A stretch of 14,123 nucleotides of DNA, from contig CAYPYX010000058.1 of assembly GCA_964415065.1 (NCBI GenBank), positions 1 through 14,123 of the forward strand, given 5' to 3'. A program made the position numbers and the translations under genes. Shown here one piece after another: positions 7,087-14,123 of this stretch (the first letter of the stretch is position 1; each line of letters opens with the position of its first letter). The notes beneath the pieces are model-generated. The model was not told where the DNA came from, made no database searches, and was given only the letters and a program-made list of their open reading frames with translations. Source of the DNA: VMCP01 sp964415065. Lineage in GTDB: Bacteria; Bacteroidota; Bacteroidia; NS11-12g; UBA955.

Positions 7087-7800
7087 ATGACAGTGAACGG
7101 AAAACTGAGAGCACTAATCATCGATGATGAACTTTCCGGACGAACCATGATCGAATTCTACTTTAAGGAATATTTGAGTGACATCATTGGTGAAATGCAT
7201 TCGGTTGCCAGTTTGGCAGACGCAGAAAATGCATTTGATGAATTACAACCCGATATAGTATTTACTGATATAGAATTGCGAGGAGAAAATGGTTTGTCTT
7301 TTGCTCCTAAAATTAGTAACGAAATCCCAGTTGTTGTGATCAGTGCACATTCGCATTACGCGATTACGGCCATTCAGAATAATATTTTTGATTACTTACT
7401 CAAGCCACTTGATGAAACCGAAATTTTACGTTTTCGCAAACGCTTGGAAAAATTATTAGAGGAAAATACTTCAAACGAGGAGATAATTGAAAAAGATAGT
7501 GAGCATTTAATCATCAAAGACGGTGGAGATAATATCATGATTCCATTTAATGACATTCTCTTTATCGAAGCATGCGGTGCTTATTCCAAAATTATTACTC
7601 CGTTTAAAAACTACATCGCTTCTAAAACACTGAAAAATATTGAAGGTCAACTACCCAGAAATTTTGTGCGGGTGCATCGTTCCTACATAGTTCCCATTCA
7701 ACAAATTTCGAGTTTTAGAAGTGGTCAGATTAATTTAAAATCTGGTCAACTCATTGGTTTATCTAAAACGGGTAAAAAATTACTTCAAGAACTACTCTAA
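7087..7800 (+). CDS. LytTR-family response regulator
   Basis: DNA-binding partner of a LytS-type kinase. The ATG at 7087 gives 237 residues; an earlier in-frame TTG at 7057 lies in the candidate promoter and adds nothing conserved. Receiver domain about 7-122: acidic pair Asp13-Asp14, phosphoacceptor Asp61 (VFTDIEL), Ser86 (VISAH) and Lys106 (YLLKPL) are all in place, so phosphorylation should be intact. A charged linker follows at 118-137. LytTR domain about 138-236: LIIKDGG (141-147), the ILFIEACGAYSKI block (157-169) and FVRVHRSYIVP (193-203) are the family's hallmark segments. The kinase gene follows after 103 bp on the same strand, so the two are almost certainly partners. Its targets are not shown; I could not identify a LytTR-type direct repeat in the neighbouring control regions with any confidence. 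Confidence 0.94.
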   Translation: MTVNGKLRALIIDDELSGRTMIEFYFKEYLSDIIGEMHSVASLADAENAFDELQPDIVFTDIELRGENGLSFAPKISNEIPVVVISAHSHYAITAIQNNIFDYLLKPLDETEILRFRKRLEKLLEENTSNEEIIEKDSEHLIIKDGGDNIMIPFNDILFIEACGAYSKIITPFKNYIASKTLKNIEGQLPRNFVRVHRSYIVPIQQISSFRSGQINLKSGQLIGLSKTGKKLLQELL

Positions 7801-7816
7801 ACTTCGGCACTCAAGT

Positions 7817-7834
7817 ACGAGTTTAAACACTCGT
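7817..7834. repeat. Inverted repeat ACGAGT-6-ACTCGT between regulator and kinase genes
   Basis: Perfect 6-bp arms (7817-7822 and 7829-7834) flank TTAAAC, and the centre also contains the 8-bp palindrome GTTTAAAC (7821-7828). It starts 17 bp after the regulator's stop. There is no T run after it, so it does not look like a standard terminator; it could be an operator, an mRNA processing hairpin, or chance. Confidence 0.4.
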
Positions 7835-7903
7835 TTGCCATTGCCAAAGAACTATTTTTAATTCATTAATATTCGCTGAACTCCTGAATAAAGTCTTCAA
7901 ATT

Positions 7904-10822
7904 ATGCCTAATCTGCGTAAGTTATTGTTGCCTTTCTTGTTAATTATTGGAGTTAATACGCGTGCACAATCTTCTGTAGGAAAAGAATTTCACATTGATA
8001 AAGGATTGCCATCCAACACCGTGCGAACCGTGTGTATGGATGATGCCGGCAGCGTTTATATTGGAACCACTTCCGGAATTCAAATCTCACCTACCCACCT
8101 TCCCAAAAATGAATATATCACCAAAACGGTGGGAAGAGCACAAGTGTGGTCTGTAATTCACTTCAAAGATTGGTTGTATATTGGAACATTCGATTCCGGT
8201 TTATATATCTTTAATCGAAGTTCAGGAAGTCTTTATAAGCGTTACAACCAAAAAGAAGTACCTGGAATTAGACGGATACGTATTTTACAAAATAAAATTG
8301 TAGGGATATACAGCGAAGGTGCATTCGAAATTCGCAGCTTGAACTTGTACAAGACGTTTGAATCTCCCCAAGAAAACGGAAAAACAATTTTACCCATTGA
8401 CATATTTACCTGGAGAAATAAAATCTGTATTGCACATTACACGACAACAAAAAACATTTACGTTTGGGATAATCTCAAGAAATGGCAGCCTGCTTCACAT
8501 GAATTTCTACCTCCAGAAATCATGAAGGGGAATCACCATAATATGGTTTACCTGGAAGTAAACAAACAATTGTACATTGGCAATGATAAAAACGGATATT
8601 CTGTTGTAAATCAAAATAATACCGTACAAGAATTTACTTTTAAACTCAACTTATCCAAACAATGGCTGCAAATTTGGGACATTGCTGCAGACCGCGATGT
8701 GGTATATATTGGAGTGGGAAATCACCTGAACTTTAATAACGGATTTATCTGGAAACATCAATCCAACCCGTCTGATAATTCTTTCATAAAAAAAGAAATA
8801 TCTATATCCTCCGATGAGTTTATTCATTATCCAATTTGCCTAACTGTAGATTCCAAAAATCAAGGAATTTGGTATGGTTCACTTCTTGATGGGGCTTACT
8901 TTCTAAAAGACTTTAAAAACTGGATTTCGTCCCCAACTGAATTTATTGGATTAACCAAAACTCAGAATTACACTTTTACATGGTCCAAATCCATGCTGCA
9001 TATTTATCGCCATTCTTCACAACAATGGAAAACAGTGTTATCTGAAGGATGTACCAAAAATATCGTTGAATTTGGAGGTCAAATTTATGTTCAAACCGAC
9101 ATGGGAATTTTCCTCCTCGACCCAAATGGCAAAACAATAAAACAAATTTACAGTGGTAATTCAGAACATCTGTTTCAATTAAATGGCGCTATTTATTGGT
9201 CTCTATATTTTGCGGGAATTCAAGGATATGACCCTAAAATTAATCAAAATCTCATACATGAATTTAACAACTTAGAATCGGTAGTTAGCCTAAACTCCAC
9301 AGGAGATTTTGCCGTTGCACTTACTGCAAGTCAACGTGTTTACATCCTAAAAAACAAAAAAGCCCAATTAATTTCCGGAATTTTCCCCAATAATTTGAGT
9401 AATGTAAGAATTCATTTTTATGGAAATATGTTGGTCATTCAAGAATCGAAAAAACTCTCATTTTATTCTTTTTCCGAATCCAATTCTAAGGCCATACTCC
9501 AGAACACCATTGATCTTAGCAAAATTTCACTAGAACCAATTAATTGGATATCTGCAAATCAACACGGTTTATGGTTGGGGATGAACAATACCCTAATCCA
9601 ATTGGGAATAAACAAACAATTTCCAAAATTGAATTTGATTTCAGAATATTACCTCGGTCAAAATAAACAAAACAACATTTACGAAGAAAAAAACCTGATG
9701 CACGTTACCGATGAAGCGTGCTACCGAAAGTCCGGAAGTTTCGTAGAAATCCATCCTTTAGAAAACCAAAGATCACTCGGTTACCACACCGATTGGCAAA
9801 CCGAATACGGCAATTTTAAAGTATTCAACGAAGATTTACTTCCTTCAATTCGAGAAGGACAAAACTTCAAACTTCAATTTACAACTTCCGATTATATTTT
9901 TCAAAACAACGGATATTTACTCACCGTACTTTGTACCAGCGACACATTTCAAGAATACCGATTGCACCATACATCCAAAGACTTTTGGATCAATGATTTA
10001 GTTCAAGGGGAATATCAACTCGACTTAATTTCTACCGGAAAAAAAATGGCTTTACCTCTGATTGTAAGTCGTAGGTTGTTATTGAATAATTTGTTTTGGC
10101 TACTTCTTATCCTGATCGTTTTTATGGGAATTTATATCATCTACCTCTCTCAACAAGAGAAATATTCCCTACAACAACGATTGATTGGCTTGGAGTTAGC
10201 AACACTCAAATCGAATTTAAATCCACATTTCATTTTTAACATGATGAACCTGGTACAGTCTATGATTGTTCGATCTGAGCAAAAAAGAGCTTTGAAAGCC
10301 ATCAGCGAGTTGGCCAAAATCAACCGCCTCTTTTTAGAAACATCGAATAAAGAACTAATTACTCTCGACGAAGAAATTGACTTCGCCAAGAAATACATGT
10401 CGTTGGAGCAAATGCGTTTTGAGGACGACAAACAGTTTTCCTTTAAAATTAATATTGAACCCAACATTGAGTTAAACACATGGCTGCTTCCCCCATTGAT
10501 AGTGCAGCCGCTTTTAGAGAACTCACTTAAACACGGAGTATTATTGGCAAAAAATAACCCTATTATGGGTATTACCATTAGTTTAGCGAACCCATTTACG
10601 TTAAACATATTAATTTATAATTCACTTCCTGAAAACAACCACCGAAAATCAGATGGAACCAACATGGGCATTCATTTGGTTTCCGAACGAATTAAATGGG
10701 TGAATGAAAAATACAATGAAATTCAAACCATGAAAATGGATGTACTACCCAAAATGAATAATGAATTTCAAGTACTAATTACCATCAACAAAAAAGACGC
10801 GTCTTGGTTGGAAAGCTTGTAA
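7904..10822 (+). CDS. Sensor histidine kinase, periplasmic propeller plus LytS-type (His_kinase) domain
   Basis: Membrane sensor that would phosphorylate the adjacent LytTR regulator. It has 972 residues. Order of parts: signal peptide 1-21 (cleavage in RA/QSS); a long periplasmic region, about 25-640, with degenerate two-component-propeller repeats such as GLPSNTVRTV...VYIGTTSGI, LYIGTFDSGLYIF, VVYIGVG, GIWYGSLLDGAYFL and GLWLGMNNTLIQL; a Y_Y_Y-like beta domain at about 650-720; one membrane segment at about 729-748; then a cytoplasmic kinase. The phosphoacceptor is His775 in NLNPHFIFN, and the ATP lid N-box is LLENSLKHG (Asn873). The G-box reads NMGIHLVSERI (920-930): Gly to Asn and Leu to Ile changes relative to the usual GIGL core, so ATP binding may differ. 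The C-terminus lacks the AraC domain of hybrid kinases, as expected for a LytS/LytR pair. Ligand unknown; family members with propellers often sense glycans or other extracellular compounds. Confidence 0.93.
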   Translation: MPNLRKLLLPFLLIIGVNTRAQSSVGKEFHIDKGLPSNTVRTVCMDDAGSVYIGTTSGIQISPTHLPKNEYITKTVGRAQVWSVIHFKDWLYIGTFDSGLYIFNRSSGSLYKRYNQKEVPGIRRIRILQNKIVGIYSEGAFEIRSLNLYKTFESPQENGKTILPIDIFTWRNKICIAHYTTTKNIYVWDNLKKWQPASHEFLPPEIMKGNHHNMVYLEVNKQLYIGNDKNGYSVVNQNNTVQEFTFKLNLSKQWLQIWDIAADRDVVYIGVGNHLNFNNGFIWKHQSNPSDNSFIKKEISISSDEFIHYPICLTVDSKNQGIWYGSLLDGAYFLKDFKNWISSPTEFIGLTKTQNYTFTWSKSMLHIYRHSSQQWKTVLSEGCTKNIVEFGGQIYVQTDMGIFLLDPNGKTIKQIYSGNSEHLFQLNGAIYWSLYFAGIQGYDPKINQNLIHEFNNLESVVSLNSTGDFAVALTASQRVYILKNKKAQLISGIFPNNLSNVRIHFYGNMLVIQESKKLSFYSFSESNSKAILQNTIDLSKISLEPINWISANQHGLWLGMNNTLIQLGINKQFPKLNLISEYYLGQNKQNNIYEEKNLMHVTDEACYRKSGSFVEIHPLENQRSLGYHTDWQTEYGNFKVFNEDLLPSIREGQNFKLQFTTSDYIFQNNGYLLTVLCTSDTFQEYRLHHTSKDFWINDLVQGEYQLDLISTGKKMALPLIVSRRLLLNNLFWLLLILIVFMGIYIIYLSQQEKYSLQQRLIGLELATLKSNLNPHFIFNMMNLVQSMIVRSEQKRALKAISELAKINRLFLETSNKELITLDEEIDFAKKYMSLEQMRFEDDKQFSFKINIEPNIELNTWLLPPLIVQPLLENSLKHGVLLAKNNPIMGITISLANPFTLNILIYNSLPENNHRKSDGTNMGIHLVSERIKWVNEKYNEIQTMKMDVLPKMNNEFQVLITINKKDASWLESL

Positions 10823-10858
10823 AGCGAATCAAATTTATTGAAGCCGGTAATGAACTAA

Positions 10859-10879
10859 AATTTTAAGCTAACTTAAATT
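10859..10879. terminator. AT-rich hairpin between convergent kinase and kelch-like genes, possible bidirectional terminator
   Basis: Arms at 10859-10867 and 10872-10879 pair over eight positions with one bulged T around the loop CTAA. It sits in the 71-bp gap between two convergent genes. The stem is almost all A and T and the T runs beside it are short, so terminator strength is doubtful; position is the best argument. Confidence 0.35.
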
Positions 10880-10893
10880 CTTTGTACTTGATC

Positions 10894-12225
10894 CTAGCGA
10901 GAAATACGATAAACAAAGACATTTTCCTTTTTACTATCTGGCAATTTCTCGATATAACCTGGGAATTGTTCGTTGATTTCGAACAATAATTTACTCCTTT
11001 TTACGTTTCGAACTATGCGAGGTAAATGTTCAATTCTAAGCAATAAATCGATTTCCTTTTCGGAATAAACACCATCTGTCAATCGTCGCAACTCCGGATA
11101 ATCAATATCGGTATTATCGAGTTCGCGGTAATATTGAACTAGCTTTCGCGTCATACCGCGGGAGTTCCGGTAATAGTACATCCCAAATATCATCCAAGAA
11201 ACCAGTAAAGCAAGAACACCCACCCATTCCCAGGAAAAAGTGGATCTATTTAATTCTTCGTTTTGAGGGAGTTCATAATTTTTAATTTCTTTTACATTCC
11301 ATTCGGGGTTGCAGTACAATTTAATGTACTCAGGAATGGAAATAATTCGTTCATTTCCCAACCGATCGATTACCATGATATCGCTTCCCATCAAGAAACT
11401 CAAAATTGAATCTTTATAGGTGTGATATTTCTTATCAATGCCATTGTACAATGAGGGACCTGAAAAACTGTAGTAAAGTATACCCGAAACTTTATCGAAA
11501 ATTCTATCTACATTCCCCAAATTACCAAACACAGAATATTTACTTCTCTGATCATTCAAGGTTTGTGTATGAGAAGTTGCACGAATGGGTGATTTGGTTT
11601 TTCGTTGTTCGGATTTCCAGGTTTTTAAATCAATCCAAAATACACTGTAATCTAATTTGGGATCTTTAAAAGCTTGCGTGGAACCCATTTCTCGAACGCC
11701 GTATAGGAATAAGGTATCCCCAAAAAGCATGGTTGTTCCTGGGGATGGTAAAGGCAATGGACCCGAAACATGGACTAAATCCCATTCTCTGCTGGTTCTA
11801 TTGAATCGAATCACCTTGCAGTGAGAAATCCAGAACCCATATCCCCCAATAGCATAAATCTCGTTTTTGTATACAAATAATCGTCGACCGTAATTATGTC
11901 CGTGAAATTCACTTTTATCCAATCTTAAAAAGGTTTTCCTTTGGGGATGATAGGAATACAGGTAATGAGTACCGTCGGGATTGATTACAATGGAATCCCC
12001 AAACAACAAATAATCGGTTTCTTTGATTTCAAAATTATGTCCAGTTTGTTTTGAAATAATGGTAGATGCCTCTAATAAAACATCGCGAATAATTCGATTG
12101 CTTTCTTTAAAATGCTCGGCAGACTTCATGTCGTACCATACCATGGACGGGTTTGAGCTTCCAAATAAGCAACCTCCCGATGTAGAAAGGACCAAAAAGA
12201 ACAACCTAAGTAAAAATCGTTTCAT
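10894..12225 (-). CDS. Kelch-like single-pass membrane protein with cytoplasmic tail, function unknown
   Basis: I do not recognise a named family. The protein has 443 residues. Residues 1-18 are a signal peptide (MKRFLLRLFF start); Cys19 follows Gly-Gly, but the -3 residue is Ser, so it is not a standard lipobox. The periplasmic part, about 20-330, shows kelch-type beta-propeller strands: LFVYKNEIYAIGGYGFW (116-132) with FNRTSREWDLV (141-151), TMLFGDTLFLYG (165-176) with FWIDLKTWKSEQ (196-207), and a weaker blade at about 228-255. One membrane segment lies at about 332-352 (WVGVLALLVSWMIFG), followed by basic residues, so the last 90 or so residues should be cytoplasmic. That tail (about 365-443) is charged and helical, with YSEKEIDLLLRIEH, VKRSKLLFEINEQF and a final FVYRISR; it has no kinase motif. 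The layout mimics the neighbouring sensor kinase without a catalytic domain. It converges with that kinase and is divergent from the TonB receptor. Confidence 0.75.
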   Translation of the reverse strand: MKRFLLRLFFLVLSTSGGCLFGSSNPSMVWYDMKSAEHFKESNRIIRDVLLEASTIISKQTGHNFEIKETDYLLFGDSIVINPDGTHYLYSYHPQRKTFLRLDKSEFHGHNYGRRLFVYKNEIYAIGGYGFWISHCKVIRFNRTSREWDLVHVSGPLPLPSPGTTMLFGDTLFLYGVREMGSTQAFKDPKLDYSVFWIDLKTWKSEQRKTKSPIRATSHTQTLNDQRSKYSVFGNLGNVDRIFDKVSGILYYSFSGPSLYNGIDKKYHTYKDSILSFLMGSDIMVIDRLGNERIISIPEYIKLYCNPEWNVKEIKNYELPQNEELNRSTFSWEWVGVLALLVSWMIFGMYYYRNSRGMTRKLVQYYRELDNTDIDYPELRRLTDGVYSEKEIDLLLRIEHLPRIVRNVKRSKLLFEINEQFPGYIEKLPDSKKENVFVYRISR

Positions 12226-12228
12226 TTC

Positions 12229-12242
12229 AACTAATTTTAGTT
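12229..12242. repeat. Inverted repeat AACTAA-TT-TTAGTT before the kelch-like gene
   Basis: Perfect 6-bp arms with a 2-bp centre, three bases upstream of the ATG at 12225. In the mRNA it would lie beside the start codon; as DNA it could be an operator half-site pair. It is AT-rich and short, so chance is quite possible. Confidence 0.3.
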
Positions 12243-12487
12243 CGTCAAATGGAGCTCAAAAATCAATTAAAATTTCTAACTTAATAGATTTTTAAAATCA
12301 TTATTATTCCATTTTGATCGATGATAAAATAACGTATTAAAGTAAAATGAGAGACGAATAAAAATATGAGTGAATAGGTTATTTTGATTGCAAAACTATC
12401 GGTTTTAAGTTGTTTACCCAAAATTATTTACTGAATAGTAGCTATAATTTTGTGTAACAAATAGCACACTATGTTCTATCTTTATAA

Positions 12488-12520
12488 TTTGTTAACAATT
12501 TATTCATGGATTTAGTGTTG
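12488..12520 (+). promoter_or_regulatory. Candidate promoter of the TonB receptor gene
   Basis: TTTG (12488-12491), then 21 bp, then TAGTGTTG (12513-12520) fits the Bacteroidota pattern TTTG-19/21-TAnnTTTG with one mismatch in the -7 box. Transcription would begin near 12527, giving a leader of about 27 nt before the ATG at 12554. An alternative exact -7 box (12445-12452) lies too far from any TTG. Confidence 0.45.
12489..12498. promoter_or_regulatory. Palindrome TTGTTAACAA overlapping the candidate -33 box
   Basis: Perfect 10-bp palindrome, extended by two more matched pairs after one mismatch on each side (12486-12501). Its overlap with the TTTG of the candidate promoter makes it a plausible operator for a dimeric regulator. 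The AT-rich background weakens the case. Confidence 0.4.
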
Positions 12521-12553
12521 TTTTGCGTCACAAACCAAACAATCCAAAAACTT

Positions 12554-14123
12554 ATGAGAAAATTAACTCTTTGGGCCTTGTTACTGTTCACGAGCACGAT
12601 TGCTTTTGCGCAAGTAACAACCTCTTCCATGGGCGGTACCATTACCGCTGGAGGAAACGGCGTTGAAAACGCAAGCGTTGAAGCCGTTTTGACTTCAACC
12701 AATGCCAAGTACGTAACCACAACTCGTAAAGGAGGTTCTTTTGACCTTTTCAACTTGCAAGCGGGTGGTCCTTACACAGTAACCATTACAGCACCAGGTT
12801 CTAAATCTGTTAAAGTAACCGACATCGTTTTGACTTTGGGTGAAAACTTTAAATTGGATTTAGATTTGAATTCTGCTATCGAATCCATTGATCAGGTATC
12901 TATTACTGCTTCTCGCAACAGTGGTACTAAAACAGGTAGTAATTTCAACATCTCCAACAAAGCGTTGAATACCTTGCCTACCATTAGTCGTTCGATCAAT
13001 GACTTCACCAAATATACTCCTCAAGCGGGTGGCAACAATTCATTTAATGGTCGCGATGGTCGTTTGAATAACATCACCATCGATGGTGCCAACTTCAACA
13101 ACAACTTCGGTTTGAGTACCAACAACTTACCAGGTGGCGACGCTCAACCTATTTCTTTGGATGCAATTGAAGCCGTTCAAGTAAACGTTTCACCTTTTGA
13201 TGTTCGTCAGTCTAACTTCACAGGTGCAGGTGTTAACGCCATTACTCGTAGTGGATCTAATAAAACAGAAGCTTCTTTGTACACCTTCTTCCGCAATGAA
13301 AAGATGAACGGAACAAAAATCGGTGATATCGATTTGGGCGAACAAACTAAGACTACTTCTAACATTTTAGGTTTCCGTGTAGGTGGTGCTTTGGTGAAAG
13401 ATAAAGTTTTCTACTTTGTTAACTTCGAAAGAGAGCAACGTAGCTACCCCGGTCTTCAGTGGGAAGCAACTCGTGCAGGTTCTGATCCAACGAATGCTAA
13501 CCTTTCACGTGTATTGGCTTCTGATTTGGATCTAGTGAGCAAGCATTTGAAAGATAACTACGGTTATGAAACAGGGCCTTACGAAAACTTAGGCAATTTC
13601 AATACTTTGAATAACAAATTTTTAGGCCGTATCGATTGGAACATCAACACCAAACATAAATTGTCTGCTCGTTACAACTACGTAAAGAACACCAACGATC
13701 AAATCACCAACGGAACTTCGGCTCCTAATCCACGTTCTGCTTCCAATCGTTGGAGTAACAACGCAATGAGCTACCAAAATTCATTGTATAACTTCACTAA
13801 CACAGTAGGTTCACTTTCTTTGGAATTGAAGAGCAACTTGAACCCAAAAATGTCGAACCAATTATTGGTTACTGGTACTCACGTTCGCGATACTCGTGGA
13901 ACTGGTAGTTCTCCATTCCCATTTGTTGACATCAAAAAAGATGGAGACCAATATATCTCTTTTGGTTATGAATTGTTCTCTTGGAACAACGACGTAATCA
14001 ACAACACCTATTCATTAATCGATAACTTTACCTACAACTTAAATGAACATACCATTACTGCAGGTATCGCTTACGATCAAATGTATGTAGGTAACAGCTT
14101 CTTGAGATACGGTTCTAGCTACT
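12554..14123 (+). CDS. Oar-like TonB-dependent outer-membrane receptor, 5' part; 3' end outside window
   Basis: Outer-membrane beta-barrel transporter driven by the TonB/ExbBD system. I translated from the ATG at 12554 and got 523 residues with no stop before the window edge; relatives are about 1000 long. Signal peptide 1-19 (AFA/Q). A carboxypeptidase-regulatory-like beta-sandwich spans about 25-105 (GGTITAGGNGVENASVEA, then GGSFDLFNLQAGGPYTVT). SIDQVSITAS (111-120) may serve as the TonB-contact strand. The plug covers about 125-235, with NGRDGRLNNITIDGANFNN (165-183), PISLDAIEAVQVNVSPFDVRQ (199-219) and GAGVNAITRSGSN (224-236), the pattern of Oar-type receptors. Barrel strands follow from about 240. 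No SusD-like partner is visible within the window. Codon use is strongly biased (Arg mostly CGT/CGC, Leu mostly TTG, Gly often GGT, Asn mostly AAC), unlike its neighbours, suggesting high expression. Substrate unknown; in Myxococcus, Oar is needed for protein secretion and development. Confidence 0.92.
   Translation, partial: MRKLTLWALLLFTSTIAFAQVTTSSMGGTITAGGNGVENASVEAVLTSTNAKYVTTTRKGGSFDLFNLQAGGPYTVTITAPGSKSVKVTDIVLTLGENFKLDLDLNSAIESIDQVSITASRNSGTKTGSNFNISNKALNTLPTISRSINDFTKYTPQAGGNNSFNGRDGRLNNITIDGANFNNNFGLSTNNLPGGDAQPISLDAIEAVQVNVSPFDVRQSNFTGAGVNAITRSGSNKTEASLYTFFRNEKMNGTKIGDIDLGEQTKTTSNILGFRVGGALVKDKVFYFVNFEREQRSYPGLQWEATRAGSDPTNANLSRVLASDLDLVSKHLKDNYGYETGPYENLGNFNTLNNKFLGRIDWNINTKHKLSARYNYVKNTNDQITNGTSAPNPRSASNRWSNNAMSYQNSLYNFTNTVGSLSLELKSNLNPKMSNQLLVTGTHVRDTRGTGSSPFPFVDIKKDGDQYISFGYELFSWNNDVINNTYSLIDNFTYNLNEHTITAGIAYDQMYVGNSFLRYGSSY

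Larger units (their letters stand above)
12226..12553. other. Divergent AT-rich control region between kelch-like gene and TonB receptor
   Basis: This 328-bp stretch has no credible gene. Structures seen: an inverted repeat AACTAA-TT-TTAGTT (12229-12242) just before the kelch-like start; GATTTT-T-AAAATC (12287-12299); an exact -7 match TAATTTTG on the plus strand (12445-12452) without a suitable -33; the palindrome TTGTTAACAA (12489-12498); and a better-spaced candidate promoter at 12488-12520. The length of the region and the strongly biased receptor gene downstream suggest regulation of the receptor is concentrated here. Confidence 0.6.

Noticed and set aside
12166..12225. Kelch-like protein as a lipoprotein anchored at Cys19
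   Set aside because: The residues before the Cys are Ser-Gly-Gly, not the Leu-x-Gly/Ala/Ser pattern of a lipobox, and a membrane helix near residue 340 already anchors the protein.
12469..12753. Minus-strand reading frame across the receptor start
   Set aside because: It is antisense to the receptor's signal peptide and first domain and has no motif; the receptor frame is certain from its signal peptide and domain order.

Overview
The window reads as chromosomal DNA of a Bacteroidota bacterium, most likely of the Flavobacteriia/Cryomorphaceae kind. The signs are low G+C, few recognisable Shine-Dalgarno sites, three exact or near matches to the Bacteroidota -7 promoter element TAnnTTTG close upstream of genes, secreted proteins whose signal peptides end in Ala-Gln, a LytTR/LytS-type two-component pair whose kinase carries a large periplasmic propeller, and an Oar-like TonB-dependent receptor. 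I see no rRNA, tRNA, CRISPR array, insertion sequence or phage gene. Ten protein genes fill almost all of the window; two are cut by its edges.

Left part (1-3470, all on the minus strand): peptidase T (pepT, 3' end outside the window), a Glu/Leu/Phe/Val-type amino-acid dehydrogenase with a GTG start, and anhydro-N-acetylmuramic acid kinase (anmK). These are housekeeping catabolic and recycling functions: terminal tripeptide cleavage, oxidative deamination of amino acids, and reuse of cell-wall sugar. anmK and the dehydrogenase could share a transcript (gap 167 bp); pepT is separated by 257 bp that hold a 12-bp direct repeat.

Middle part (3601-7034): divergent from anmK, on the plus strand, lie a class V PLP-dependent aminotransferase-fold protein with a twin-arginine signal peptide and a compact acyl-CoA ligase-like protein that best fits MenE (menaquinone synthesis). 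An aldose 1-epimerase-family gene on the minus strand converges on menE.

Right part (7087-14123): a LytTR response regulator and a 972-residue sensor kinase (signal peptide, propeller repeats, a short Y_Y_Y-like region, one membrane segment, LytS-type kinase) form a two-gene signalling unit. Converging on it is a kelch-like single-pass membrane protein with a conserved-looking cytoplasmic tail. Divergent from that, across a 328-bp AT-rich control region, starts an Oar-like TonB-dependent receptor whose codon use suggests very high expression. Two periplasmic propeller proteins and an outer-membrane receptor side by side suggest, by inference only, a surface-sensing module. Everything else looks like ordinary core genome.
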